A DNA stretch of 64,000 nt from Hyposmocoma kahamanoa (GCF_003589595.1 NW_020653712.1:1329750-1393749); one strand, 5' to 3'. Counted from the first letter of the stretch, positions 44,023 to 55,864 are shown. Program-made: numbers and translations. Notes: generated by a model not told the origin, from the sequence alone.

Positions 44023-44664
44023 CGTACGTACGTTTCAATTGTGAAACAACAGCGGACGCAAACTAAGCTTTTGTATCTACTGTAGTGAATGAATTCTATA
44101 GAGAACCTTTGTCCTGCGGTTTAACGACACGCCGCACTGCCCGCTGCCCCATCAGTCATCGGGTGCTTGTCAACGCTGGATCTGTGTCAAATTTTCTCCA
44201 CCTGTTCATATTTAAATATCATAATTTTCTGCGCTCCGATGCCTCCAAAACCTCCTAAAATCTAGCGTTTGAATAGCTCGCCTTGAGATCGGATGAAATG
44301 GTGGCAAAGGGTGTGTCTATTTAACATTAAAAAAAACACAAATTATGTATCTAAAATTGCGCGTGCAGAAAAACTTTCAGGTCTAGGTATACTTAATTTT
44401 TTGCGTTCATCATAGAGCGTAGTTTGCTTTCGAACGAATTGAAGCCAATTTGAATTAGTAGTCGATCACAGATTAGCGATTAGTTTAGTGTTGCACAATA
44501 TCGTTATTCTTTTGTTTTTGAGATTTTGCTCACGAAAACAAGTACTTGGAGTCCGTCTTATGCTTCATAGGGTATTTGACAAGTTAATTTTTATATAAAG
44601 ACCAAACAAACAAAGGGAAATTCCTTCGAGCTGACTGCACTGGAACCAGACTGTTTAGTCGCAG

Positions 44665-44703
44665 TAGAGCTCCTTGTGAGAGTTCGTCAAGGGAAGTACA
44701 TAG
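44665..44703 (-). repeat. rep-R fragment
   Basis: AGAGCTCCTTGTGAGAGTTC followed by GTCAAGGGAAGTAC is the rep-R 3' end in reverse. Confidence 0.6.
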
Positions 44704-44726
44704 ATCCGCCAAAACCAAATACATAG

Positions 44727-44815
44727 ATCCGCCAAAAAGCGCATAGAAAAATTCGCGAGGTCCGCTGGTTGGTTCCGTGGCTTAGTTGGCATAGCGTCTG
44801 GCACGGTTTGCTAGG
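44727..44815 (+). repeat. SINE-B, tRNA-like part
   Basis: It contains CATAGAAAAATTCGCGAGGT, 'GTGGCTTAGTTGGCATAGCG' and GGCACGGTTTGCTAG, and then stops. Confidence 0.65.
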
Positions 44816-45790
44816 GTACATCGCTAAGCTAGTTGAAATTACGCAGCTGAAATTGCACGTGTACTTTGCCTCGATCGTAAATCCATAATAAGTATAAAAA
44901 ATATATATATTTTGCGCCCTGACGCGTGATTGCGCGTACGCAAATTCAGCAGCGTTTTTTCCGCTAGACAATTAAGTGACAACTTAAACGTAATCGAGTT
45001 AAGAGTATATGATTTGTAGATTTTTTTTAAAGCAATGTTATTTCTACAAAAAAAGAAAAAACGTACGGTAGGTGTTTTTAAATAAATAAAAAAATGTTAA
45101 TAGTTCTAGCTTTAGGGGGTTATTAAGTGTAGCTGTTTCTCGTGACAAATGAAAAGGTACTCTATTTTGTTTAGTATAAGCATCATAATACTGGTCCCGC
45201 CTCTAAAGTGATTTTTTAAAACTTTTTCTAGCTGCTTTTCTAAGTTTTCAAGCCCACTTTCTACTGCTTGACACAGGTCTCAGTTATTTTAGAGTAGTAA
45301 CGAGTTGAAGAATTTTTAGTAAACGATTGTAAATGGCCTAATGCTCTTTGTTAGTAGACCTGTGTAGAACAGTGGGACATTAAGGCTATTATTATACTCA
45401 CACAAAATCTCGTGTTAAGTGATGATATTTGAAATTATACTGTACCCACTCAGCACACGGTTTGAGTGTTTTTCAAATGAAGCTGTACTAAATGAAGTAT
45501 AGGTATCCTGTCATTCCATTCGTTTATTTATGATACATTTGTGTTAAGTACAACAAGATCTGATGATGATTGAAAATCGTGCAAAATTTTTAATAAAATA
45601 GAAAAAAATATATTTTACTTTTTTTTTCACACTTTTTTTTTGTTATAACGTAATATATTCGTCCATATTCACTTTAGAAACTGCAATTCTCCTAATAGGG
45701 TATTTCACATGTGCTGAATTAAATGCTATTCGTGGACATTGATAAATATAAATACGTTAATTGTTACAAGCATTTAAACCAAACACCTAA

Positions 45791-46070
45791 GGCTCAACTC
45801 ACACTGGCGCAGAGTTGCGACGCGTCATGTTTTTCGCCTATAGCATATTCATCTCATTTTCCCATTATTTGTGTATACAAATTTGTGTTATACAAGTATG
45901 GAGTCGCGCGTCGACGCGCGCAGCCGCTCAACTGCAACTTGGGTGCAGTGAGGCGTCAGACGCCGACCACACTGTGATCCGGGCGTACTAATGCCAGTGT
46001 TGCCAGGCGTTGTAGTTGAAAAACAGGACGCGACGCGACGCTTCGACTCTTCGCCAATATGAGTTGAACC
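45791..46070. mobile_element. MITE with TAA target duplication, 280 bp
   Basis: The ends GGCTCAACTCACACTGGCGC and the inverted TCGCCAATATGAGTTGAACC form an imperfect TIR of about 45 bases. They are flanked by TAA (45788-45790 and 46071-46073). A 3-bp TWA duplication is typical of the PIF/Harbinger group. No coding sequence. Confidence 0.72.
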
Positions 46071-46139
46071 TAAAGAGGAAATTCACCCTTTTAAGCATCG
46101 GAAGGCCAACATTCGTAGTCACCTTGTATCATCGGGTAT

Positions 46140-46684
46140 GTTACCAGAAATAGAGACGAAATGAGGGCCATTCATCCCTGGCAACTCATCGGGCAAATGG
46201 GCCTTATATCACTTTTAAATATCAACTCAATATCAACGTTTGCACTGAAATCACAAATTAGAAAACTGAAATAGTACAGCGCCAACAACTGACCTGTGTG
46301 TACGTCTCCGTATATTCCAAAAATATTCAGTATTTATTGTAATAAAGATTATATCTCTAACTATAGGGGGCTGTTCCATTCGGTGGTGTGGGTAAAACAG
46401 CCTAACATCTAATTGCAAAACAAACGGAATCACATTTCATCGGCAATTAAAAATTAAATACGTGATTTTGCAATTTTCGTCCATTATAGCAAAGTTCAAT
46501 TAACTTGAACTTTGCTATAATGGTCGACTGGTCGATTTGAAGTGCAACAATTGACGACACCCGTCAATTGTTTCGAATTCGGGCTGGCCAATCGGAGCGC
46601 AGTTGTCACAGTAATGATTTGGCGGAATAGTTTTCAAACAAATTAAATGACATTTCGTCTCTATTTCTGGTTATATACTCGATG
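46140..46684 (-). mobile_element. M1 MITE, complete, exact 8-bp TSD
   Basis: It starts CATCGGGTATGTTACCAGAA and ends GGTTATATACTCGATG. The flanks are CCTTGTAT at 46132-46139 and 46685-46692. The 46495-46530 region carries a small inverted duplication (AAAGTTCAATTAACTTGAAC). Confidence 0.88.
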
Positions 46685-46699
46685 CCTTGTATACAGGGT

Positions 46700-48760
46700 T
46701 ATTTTTAAAATACGTCTCAGGACTATATTACTAACATCATAAACAACAACTTCGCTGAGTTTGCAAAAGCCCCCATAAGCGGTATTTTTACAAATTATTT
46801 ATACTTCGTTTCAATTAATTTTAAACAAACAGTAAACACACTGACCCGACCATAAACGCTTTAGTGATAGCCAATTGTAATGCCAACTACAAATCAATTA
46901 ATTAATTGAATCAATCTATTTGTTTAATTGAGTCATTCTAGCGGCTTTCCTTACATAATCTATAAAAGCATATTTAAAATTTCTGAAATCTTATACTCGT
47001 TGGATTGCGATTGATATTTTCGATTTACTAATCGATTACAAAAACTTTAATTGCACAGCACTATGCAATCGTAGACTAATCATACCTTTATAATTAAAAC
47101 ATAACCTCACTTTTTGACTACCATTTTTCAAATACGATAAATTTCACGATGTTATTCAAATGAATATTGTTGGAAACAGTGATGAGATATCAAGTCAAAG
47201 TCTTCGAAATATACATGAAAGTGTTGCTTATTCGATTTATTGAGTGATTGTTTTAGAATTGTAACCAAACCTGCTTGTTTACTTTTTGTCTAAAATGGAT
47301 TGAAACAGACTACAGTTTGATTGTTGAGAAAATTAGCGCATTTTGTACTTGTTACTGGAAAAAAAAAACTTTAGATGCCAATATCCCGAAAGTTAAATGC
47401 AAATTTAGTTATGACAAGACCAGCAGAATAATTGACAGTTTTGTATATTTAACTAAAAGTCCGACTACATCGACCTAAACCGATCCTAGGGGTGGCTACC
47501 CTGAGATTACAATGCTGAACATCTACATACATTGGGGTAGAAGAAAATACTGTGATGTCATGACCCATAATGACGTCATGTAACTAGTCACTAACTACTT
47601 TCATCATTCATATTTCTGGTGTTAGTTGAAATATTGAAACACGAATTCCTGATTAATTTTCGTCGTGTTCATGTGAATCGATTTTAGCATGAAAACAAAA
47701 TTTAAGTCTAATGCCCTATTGCACGTGTAAACCCCATGTGAAAAATATACAGGGTTACATTTTATTAGTGTTCTTTGACAGTTTATTAGTGATGATTATT
47801 ATCAGTCAATCGTCGCTAATGACAAATAACATTATCTACAAAAAGCTTATTTTTCAGAAGAGTAACACTACTTTTGAGTAGCTTATTATTTTGATATTTC
47901 TAATACTAATGACTTAAAATTTGCTTGGTTTTTGCAATTAACAGTATATAATGTTGTTTGACTTCAATATGACGTAATACGAACTACTTTTGCAGGTTCT
48001 TGTCAGATGACAAAAATAAAACAGTTATACCGATTTACAATACGAGAAGAACCAATTTGCATCCCTTGTTTTCTGCTCAATGATCGTCTGGAAGCCACTT
48101 AGGAATTAAACCTACAGTAGGATTAATAGAAAAATACGATTTTCTTAAATTTATTTGTGATTTATTGAGCGCGAGCATTGTTTCGTGCTGTGATAAAGCC
48201 AGAAAGAGGGCAATAAGGCGCGGGCGAGAGAGACGTGAAATATGATTTAAAGAGCGTTTCCCCATTTCATTAGTGTTCTGGTTGTCACCGTAATTTCTAA
48301 TATGCAATAAATGCAATTTTATTTTAAATCACGCACAACACATATACAACATAATTAACACACAGGGCAAGATGGCATATGAAACAAACCGATATTCTTA
48401 TTCAAGTTATACTTAATTAGCAAGTGTAATCATCCCATTAAAGTTTAGGGGCATTAATAAAATGTTACCCTGTATAAATTTTTACAATGGAGAATTGTGA
48501 TAGAGCTTTATAGATGGCGTTAGATACTTTAAAACGTTTTAAATATATAAAATACTATTTATTAAAATGCATCGCATTCTATGAGCTTCTTGATGTATTA
48601 AATAAATTATATACATATATTAGAAAAAAACTAAAGGAAAACGAATTAGTATGGCACTATTTTTTAGAATTACTCAGCACTGTAGTAGGGTTTAGTTTAA
48701 CGAAGTGCATTTCGATAACACTGGAACTGCAAAAGTTCCGATGCACTCATATTGCAGCTC
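46700..48760. other. intergenic, nothing recognised
   Basis: AT-rich, without convincing ORFs, exons or repeat matches. Confidence 0.35.
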
Positions 48761-48766
48761 ATGTAA

Positions 48767-50258
48767 CTATACTCTAGCCAAATTCGATGTAGAATGTTTA
48801 ATAACAAAACATTGCTAGGCAACGAATGATGGCATAGGAGAACATTTTTTCAATGCTCATTATTAAGGTTGGCTCTGCCCACGGCCTGCTCCCTTAAGGC
48901 CCATTTAGATGGAGAGATTTTATCGCACGCTTCGCGACGAACAATCGTACGCGATTATCGTAAGCAATAATCGCCATAAGATTATCGTATCATAATGTTT
49001 ACATTCAGGCAAGAACTAAAATCTCGCCTATGATTATGTCATACGAGATTCGCAAGTAACTTAATTGCCCCCTCGACTGTATACACAGAGAAATATGTGG
49101 TAAGGAGATTCTTGCTTACGAGTTTTCGACTTGTCTAAACACGATTTCGTATGACATTTTTTCAAGTTCATACGATTATCGTACAAATCCGTTCGAACCA
49201 TAGATTTAGTGGATATACTAAATCTATGGTTCAGTGAGTTCAGTGATTACTTCGGTATTGACTATGGACATATCAAAATGACGCAAAAATCATTCAAATT
49301 TGGAACCGCCGATAATATTAAGATGAATTTAATAGAAATACACATTTTTAAATTGTTTTTTTTTTTTTCTTCAAATTTTATTACATTTCTTAACCCAAAT
49401 TTTTTTTTCGCTCTGGTTTCATTAATTCTTGTCTTAGAAAAGCAGTGGTAATCAAACCCTCGCGCACTGCACTCGAAAAACGGCTGGCACAGAAACTCGA
49501 AATACGATTTTTGCTTTCGAGTTCTGTTTACACGGAGACGTTTAATATTCAAAGGCGAGGCGATTATCGCTCATGTGAAATGGCGATAATCGCGAATGTT
49601 TAGACGAGGAAAGTTTTTTTATGTTCTTTGGATAATCGTATCTTCGAGACGAGAAACTCTCCATCTAAATGGCCCTTTAATTTGAATTTAAAAAGGTTAG
49701 TAGGTAATTGGGTTATGTAGAAGTAATACTTACCTAGCCAATTATTATAAAGTTTAGAAAATTACTATTGATACGTATGATCTAGGAATAAAAATAAGTG
49801 TTTGCATCCTATTAATATTTACTGCTAGATGGTAGGTAATGGTAGATGAAAAGAAACAAAATTGTAACATTTTATTTGATATTAATTTAATATAATATTA
49901 TTTTATATCATCCAGCATCTATTTCAGATTCTGAACTTGAATTACCACCAGAACTCGAATGTTTGCAATCTCTCCCTTCAAATCAAAATGTCATCAGGGA
50001 TGACACAGTTTTATAAATAATTAATTACTAGTAATTTTTATGTCATTTTAAGGTGATTTGAAACTTCTGTTGCATAATATTCATTATAAACATGGCTTAA
50101 AGATTTACTATTATCCATAATCTAGTTGAATTTCATAGAAATATATTGAAATTGTGGTAACTGTGAAAGAGATGAAATCCCTAAAAATCATGTTTGTTGT
50201 TGTTTCAGTGTTTTTGTTTGTTGACATGTATTCTACATCGAATTTGGCTAGACTATAG
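48767..50258 (+). mobile_element. CTATACTCTAG-family element with a nested insertion
   Basis: The ends CTATACTCTAGCCAAATTCG and the inverted CGAATTTGGCTAGACTATAG are terminal repeats continuing for about 30 bases. The element resembles 29651-30236 over its length once the insertion 48898-49676 is removed. It is non-coding. Confidence 0.78.
48898..49676. mobile_element. TIR element nested at a TTAA site, 779 bp
   Basis: The ends GGCCCATTTAGATGGAGAG and the inverted CTCTCCATCTAAATGGCCCT are flanked by TTAA (48894-48897 and 49677-49680). The empty site with a single TTAA is seen in the related copy at about 29783-29786. It has internal short repeats of CGATTATCG type. Non-coding. Confidence 0.8.
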
Positions 50259-50339
50259 GCAAATATACTATACTATTTTTTTACAAGATGGAGTAAAGTG
50301 ACGTTTGTAGGGTTGCCATTTGATTAAAATTTCAAATGG

Positions 50340-50780
50340 CCATATATTGCTAAGTTTTATTGAAAAGTACGCGAAACTGGATTAATCCCTAGTTTGCCAG
50401 GCTTGAGAGGTGGAATATTTTCGTCAAATTTAAATGAGACCAATACTGAGTACACACTTAGGCTTTAAACAGACAGACTGCATTTCAACTGCACTCCGAC
50501 TGCAAATTTGCAGTTTGAAGCAGTTCAAATGCAGTTGATGCATTTTAACTGCATTCAACCGTTTCGTTGAAACTGCACACCTACTACTAATTACTGTAAA
50601 CTGCAAATTTGCAGTCGGAGTGCAGTTGAAATGCAGTCTGTCTGTCTAGAGCCTTACCCTCTTTCCAGCAAAATAAGAATCATCAAAACTGGTTCACAAA
50701 TGCCGAAGTAGTTAATCGCACACACAAAAAACAGCCCAAATTGAGAACCACTTCGTTTTTTTTGAATCAGTTAAAAAACA
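50340..50780 (-). mobile_element. M3-related element, diverged, with nested MITE
   Basis: It matches the M3 interior in reverse (GGTTCACAAATGCCGAAGTA; TTTTTTTGAATCAGTTAAAA at its end). A 191-bp TIR element is inserted at 50461-50651. Confidence 0.6.
50461..50651. mobile_element. foldback MITE, 191 bp, TTA target duplication
   Basis: The left arm from GGCTTTAAACAGACAGACTG to about 50515 is mirrored by the right arm ending CAGTCTGTCTGTCTAGAGCC. The flanking TTA (50458-50460 and 50652-50654) is duplicated. The 3-bp TWA site suggests the PIF/Harbinger group. Confidence 0.8.
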
Positions 50781-50789
50781 GGTCTCGTG

Positions 50790-51790
50790 TTTTCCTGAGA
50801 ATCCTCACGGAATCTGGGGACTTCCCTCAGCTACCGTAACGTATTTAGTTTGTGCGTTACACAATTGAGATAAAGTGCATTCCCTTTAATGCATTGTCAT
50901 TAATTCATTGCGAATTAATTATCATGTTAATTCAACCATAATTGTGACTTCGAACCCTGGTCAAAATAAACGCATTTTACGTAATAAAGTTTTAAAATCT
51001 ACTTGACGTTCTTACGTAATTAATTAACTAATTAAGTTAGTTCTTATTAGACCATATTTTGTATGTAAATTCAGAGCATAATATGTTAAAAAATTGTTAC
51101 ATTATATGTAGATTTTTTTCTATATAAAACATAGGCAATTATTCTAACAAAAATACGGGAGCACATTTTTAGATAATGCACGCAAGATTGTTGTTTATAT
51201 TGTCGGTGTTGTGTGTAATGTTAATATTTACATATATTTATGTATGTAGGGTGAAATTTTATTTATTACTCACTATGATACTACATATTTACGCATTGAT
51301 TTGTCATATAAAGCAATTATAGATTCCAATCCAAATGCAAGCAATTTAAAAACTAATTCTGTGGCTCTAGTGAAAAGGGGTGCAAGTCAAAAAAGCCTAC
51401 TTTACAAGGAGACGGGAAAAACAGACATGGTATTCACCGTTAAGTGTTTTTCGCGTTTCCTTGTAAAGTTGTCAATTTTTGACTTGTACGCCTTTTCACT
51501 AGAGACACAGAATTGATTTAAATGGCTTCTTACTGTTCATTTGATAGTTGTGCAAAGAAAGAAATTTATTCATGACACCACAAAAGAAAAGCAAAACTAA
51601 AAGTAAAAAAAAAATAGAAATTATTTCTCAAATAAAATCCAATAATTTTTATTATTAATATTATTATTTTATTTCATAGCATTTTACAAGAAACTCCCCA
51701 GTTATTCTCGCGTCGTCTCGGGAATTCACGTAGATAGTATCGTATCTAGTTTGTACGTTACACAATAAACTTCATTATACTATGTACATG
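50790..51790. other. intergenic, nothing recognised
   Basis: AT-rich. A palindrome-like pair around 51395-51490 (TCAAAAAAGCCTACTTTACA / TTGTAAAGTTGTCAATTTTT) is noted, but no element could be bounded. Confidence 0.35.
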
Positions 51791-51796
51791 TAGCAG

Positions 51797-52073
51797 TAGT
51801 AGTAGAGCTCTTTGTACGCAGCAGTAATGCTGACATTACCGGCAAGCAGTAATGTCAGCATTACTGCGTGCCTGTTTTGAAGGGTAAGGGTGCTAGTAAA
51901 ATTACAGGCACATGGGACTTGTCAGCTTATATCTCAGAGTGACGGCCGCAGTTGCAGTGCCCCTCAGGTCTTTGCGATTTAATGTTTTGTTGGCACTGCA
52001 ACTTGTATTGACAGATGTATCGCTTGCCATCAGGCGCACGACTTGTTCGTCCCGTCACGTGGTATCATTAAAA
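51797..52073 (-). repeat. rep-R, reverse, near full length
   Basis: It contains AGTAATGTCAGCATTACTGC, 'ACAGGCACATGGGACTTGTC', 'GTCTTTGCGATTTAATG', 'TCGCTTGCCATCAGGCGCAC' and the end GTGGTATCATTAAAAATAT. The ATGTCAGCATTAC / TGCTGACATTAC blocks form a small palindrome. Confidence 0.75.
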
Positions 52074-52793
52074 ATATATATTTTGTTATTGAACCCCGCT
52101 TTCATTTGGTTCGAGGTGCTCATTAAAATTGTGCAGAGAAAAAAAATAAATCGACAAGTTAGTATAAAGATTGGAGCAATAATAATTGGCAAATTAAGCA
52201 ATTGAAGTGTATTTTTTGTAAATTTAACTGTTCGTGGGGAAAACTGGAGATTTTGTAAATTTAAGAAACAGTTACTGTCATTAACGACTTTTCACAATAA
52301 TATGAAATTGTTTGTATTACAGGAATGAGTAGAAAAGTAAAATTTTATAATTTAAATAAAAATTGTATTCTTCTAGGGTAATAGATAAAATTTCACCCTA
52401 AGCGTATAATAGAGAAAAAAAAAATTAAAAAGGCCTAAAAATCCGCACTGTTGTATTTAGTCAAAACCTAGGTCACTAAATAGTTGTTGAAAATATATTA
52501 CAAATTTTTGGAATTTCTATGGTGTCTTAGCTGTAGGACAAGTCGTATTAGTATATAATGTTACTGTTATAAACGAAAATGTTGACATTTCCTGTTCATT
52601 TTATATTTTAGGTTTTGTTGTGGAATTTATGATCGCAGTACGTGCATAACAGTGTTACCAGGATTGTTACATTTTCCGCGTCATTCGGCGGGCATTTTGT
52701 ACGTGATTTTCCCATAAACCCTAAAAGGCTAGCTAATTCGCCCAACTTGTGGTGATTTTGGGATGTGAAATTTTTTTTCCAGAAATCCCCACC

Positions 52794-52875
52794 ATGCGGC
52801 TATTTCGGTTCAATAACTTTATGGCTGTCATACTGTGTGCCTTCCAGTTTAAATTTGCATTTGTTTCATTATTTC
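52794..52875 (+). CDS. candidate first coding exon with signal peptide, unidentified gene
   Basis: The ATG at 52794 has a strong context (CCCACCATGC) and lies 11 bases after an acceptor-like TTTTTTTTCCAG (52771-52782). The 27 codons read MRLFRFNNFMAVILCAFQF then KFAFVSLF, a basic start followed by a hydrophobic run, as in a secretory signal peptide. They end at an ideal donor C|GTAAGTATG (52876). I could not find the following exons on the + strand, and I do not recognise the protein. It could also be chance: 82 open bases with good splice signals prove little without transcript data. Confidence 0.4.
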
Positions 52876-53019
52876 GTAAGTATGAGTTACGTTGTTTGTA
52901 CTCCTCACCAACTGCTGTATCTGATGGGATTTACACTAGATCGACAGGTCGCCTTCGCTTGCCCGCTGAAGGCGGTAATCTACCCAGCATCCACACTGAC
53001 TCGTTTGACGTCCGCAGTT

Positions 53020-53520
53020 CTCACTGCCGGTCACAAGCGACACAAAACAAGAATATGATGGAATTCACAATGTATTTTTCTTGTTTTCTATTGGTGCACG
53101 TACATTATAATTTCTATCGTAACTGCAAGGTTTTGTGTTCATTTTTGCCTCTTCCGAGACCAAATTTTCAAATCCAAAAACTATTGTTTTTTGGATCTAA
53201 ATCTAGTATATCTAGGAGTAAATCCGATAAAAAAAGCGTCTGAATAACGCTTTATTATTTACTCTAAGCAATCAGGGTTCATAATGAACCTTTAATTTGT
53301 GGCACGCGGACTGTAATTAAAATTAATCTCGTCAGTTTCCCCATAAGGTAGGTCAAGACTACGGGGATATGTAGCTTATATGATAATAATCCTAATTAAA
53401 GAAATAAAATTGATACCTCACAAGTAAGTCGACAACGAGCCACAAAATAACATTTTTTGCATTTTAACTAAAATAGATCCTTTTTTATGTATTTTACAGA
53501 AATTACGTAGCTCTTTTACT
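53020..53520 (+). repeat. dispersed repeat, copy 1 (second copy at 61805-62285)
   Basis: The blocks CGGTCACAAGCGACACAAAA, 'GAATTCACAATGTATTTTTC', 'GCTTTATTATTTACTCTAAG' and 'CGAGCCACAAAATAACATTT' occur in the same order and orientation at 61805-62285. Overall similarity is high, with small indels. No termini were identified. Confidence 0.8.
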
Positions 53521-53576
53521 TTTAAAAATGGAAAACAAACAAAACACGTGTTTTGTTCACTTTTAATTGTGGAACC

Positions 53577-53860
53577 CATTGACTTACAAATAAATGGACG
53601 ACGGGTCTAATACAAAAACCACGAAAAAAATGTCTCAAGTCAACCTATTTAAACGTAGTGACATTTCAAGGAATATGAAAAAGCTAAAACGTTGAATTTA
53701 AATTGTAATGTCATCGCAGTACTGTCTAATTTTGCTTGCTTCGCAGTCAGTCGAACAAACGAAGACTAGAGCGTGAATGACGCTCTATATATGATTTTAA
53801 CGCCCTATAAGTTCGGACACTTTAACGCGGACCCGACGTTCATATAATTGTAAGTCAATG
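53577..53860 (+). mobile_element. M2 MITE, complete, 7/8 TSD
   Basis: It starts CATTGACTTACAAATAAATG and ends ATAATTGTAAGTCAATG. The flanks GTGGAACC and GTGAAACC match at 7 of 8 positions. Confidence 0.85.
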
Positions 53861-53891
53861 GTGAAACCTATAATATTTATGCACGTGAAAA

Positions 53892-54119
53892 CATTGACTT
53901 ACAATTATATGGACGTCGGGTCCGCGCTAAAAAGTGTCCGCACTTGTAAGGCGCTAAAATCGTATACAGAGCGCGACACTCCGCTTTAGTCTTCATTTGT
54001 TCTACGGACAGCGCGATACTGCGATGACATAACAATTTAAATTTCGAATAGGTTGACTTGGGACATTTTTTTCGTGGTTTTTGTATTAGACCCGTCGTCC
54101 ATTTATTTGTAAGTCAATG
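53892..54119 (-). mobile_element. M2 MITE, complete, exact 8-bp TSD
   Basis: It starts CATTGACTTACAATTATATG and ends TATTTGTAAGTCAATG. The flanks are CGTGAAAA at 53884-53891 and 54120-54127. It lies 31 bases after another M2 in the opposite orientation. Confidence 0.87.
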
Positions 54120-54129
54120 CGTGAAAAAG

Positions 54130-54225
54130 AAAATATTCAATTATTTTTTGTGAAATTACTCCACTAGTTTGTTATAATTATTAATACAAAGATCGAACAT
54201 TTCGAACCGGCCGAATTCGAACTGA
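54130..54225 (-). repeat. SINE-B tail, reverse
   Basis: GAAATTACTCCACTAGTTTG, 'TTATAATTATTAATACAAAG', ATCGAAC and a decayed B-box region. Confidence 0.6.
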
Positions 54226-54230
54226 CATTC

Positions 54231-54522
54231 AACAAAAATTTTATTACACTTAATAGCGTTATCTCTAGCCATGGCTGGTAGCTGTAAAGGTAACTGGGAG
54301 ACGAAATACTGTCATAGATTTCTCATAAATGGCGCTACGCGTAAAAAGTCGGGAACCTAATACAAAGATCCGACAACAAGCTCATGGACAAATTCGTGAG
54401 GTTCGCTGGTTCGTTACGTGGCTTAGTTGGCATAGCTTCTGGCACGGTTTGCTATCGATCCGGTTGGATCGAAGGATTTTTCTGAGTGTTCGATCTTTGT
54501 ATTAATAATTATAACAAACGCA
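54231..54522 (+). repeat. SINE-B copy, inverted relative to the previous one
   Basis: It runs from 'TTAATAGCGTTATCTCTAGC' through 'AAATGGCGCTACGCG' and 'GTGGCTTAGTTGGCATAGC' to the tail GTATTAATAATTATAACAAA. The anticodon-to-T-arm part is shortened. Confidence 0.68.
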
Positions 54523-54644
54523 TAAGCATATATTCAAGTTAAAAAGTAAAAATTTCTATTTTGTGGCTTACAGCAACTTACGTGGGAGATATCGACATAC
54601 ACTCATGGTAATATTTAGAGTACCCAACGCTAAAAACAAGGTTT

Positions 54645-55290
54645 AATTTATCGAGTTCTTAGGTTTTCGCGATTGTTACATATAGGAAATGAAACTATTA
54701 TTCCGGATTTAAATCAACAAGTCTGCAGTCTGCGAGCATGTCATGGATAAACCTACACATAAAATGAAGTTTGAGAAACCTCATGTCCCTGCAAAAGAAG
54801 TCGTTATCTACCCAGGATGCTGCGAGGCCATTGAAATTAAAAAACATTCTAATTTCAACAGGGAAGATGGTTTCTCCGTACGTTCTGATGAAAAATGGGA
54901 TTTTTCATAACAGACATAAGACTGCAGTACTAATTAATATGTTTTAATTTATTCTAATTTCTATTCTTAATTAATAATAAATTGTACTTAATAAAAATTC
55001 ATTCAATAAAGTAATTTGTAAAACGTAATATAGAGTAAATTGGATTGTTTTCTTTGCAAAATTAAAAATAAGGTATTTAATTAATAACTTTTGTAATTAT
55101 AGTGAAAAAAAATAGGGTGGTTTGCATTAATATTAGACATAACTGGTTGATGACTGTACCACCTCAGTCAACCGTGGCCCGAACGTTAGTTTGTTTGAAA
55201 AAAAAAAAACACATTTCGCGTGATTTAAATGAAAAATAGGAAAAATACAACATATAACAGGAAAAATAGTTTCATTTCCTAAGGTTTATT
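54645..55290 (+). pseudogene. Penelope-like retroelement, second C-terminal remnant
   Basis: It starts with a reverse terminal piece (CGAGTTCTTAGGTTTTCGCG). A reading frame follows with CEHVMDKPTHKMKFEKPHVP and [19 protein letters not shown], then the same non-coding tail as 32220-32540. The H...K.DF..A.V pattern before EAIEI is typical of the GIY-YIG region of Penelope-like elements. Frameshifted and dead. Confidence 0.75.
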
Positions 55291-55458
55291 TATTATGTAA
55301 CAAATTTTGAAAATGGTTGTTCTTCTGTTTTGACTTTGGTTCTGCTTAATTGAACAGCAAGTGTGTAGAAAAGAATAGCTATACCCTGGAATTTTGCTTT
55401 TGTGGCTGTCGTGGTGGTATTTCATAGCTGCCTATTTAAATAGCTTACATACATTACT

Positions 55459-55492
55459 GCCTCCGTGTCTAAACGGTTACCATACTGGATTG
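55459..55492 (+). repeat. SINE-A 5' fragment
   Basis: CTGCCTCCGTGTCTAAACGG then TTACCATACTGG is a changed SINE-A head; the body is absent. Confidence 0.55.
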
Positions 55493-55622
55493 TTTTAACG
55501 GCTTTTTTGTTACGTGTCGATTCCGAATTCTATTTTGACCAAATTGATCGATTGGATATCGTTCTCGAATCGAAGGGCGCTTTCCGAGCTATTCAGAACA
55601 TTCGAGTTAAACGTTCGATTCA

Positions 55623-55820
55623 GGGGGTCTATTCTCGATCTCCGTCCGACATCCGTCCGAAACAATTACTGCCAAATAAGCAATACTTGACCAAATGAAA
55701 AGACGCGTGATGCGAATGAAGCTTCGTACTGGATACTTGTGTTTTAATTTTGTCAAATATTACTTATTTGACAGTAATTGTTTCGGACGGATGTCGGACG
55801 GAGATCGAGAGTAGACCCCC
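55623..55820. mobile_element. foldback MITE with arms of about 58 bp, 198 bp long
   Basis: GGGGGTCTATTCTCGATCTC, continuing through CCGTCCGACATCCGTCCG to CAAATAAG, is mirrored by the right half ending GAGATCGAGAGTAGACCCCC. One arm also occurs at 4200-4260. Confidence 0.8.
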
Positions 55821-55864
55821 AGATTCGGATACGATATCGTTATCGATACGAACTCGGGCACACA

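Larger units (their letters stand above)
44036..45787. other. intergenic after ATPCL, no gene seen
   Basis: Apart from the short rep-R and SINE-B pieces at 44665-44815, nothing was recognised. The start could still be ATPCL 3' UTR if the first poly(A) signal is not used. Confidence 0.4.

Noticed and set aside
47275..47478. ORF of 67 residues (MFTFCLKWIETDYSLIVEKI)
   Set aside because: Low-complexity AT-rich region, no homology recognised, no splice context.
55465..55698. ORF of 77 residues with a hydrophobic start (MSKRLPYWIVLTAFLL)
   Set aside because: It begins inside a SINE-A fragment and ends in the arm of a foldback MITE, so it is chance.
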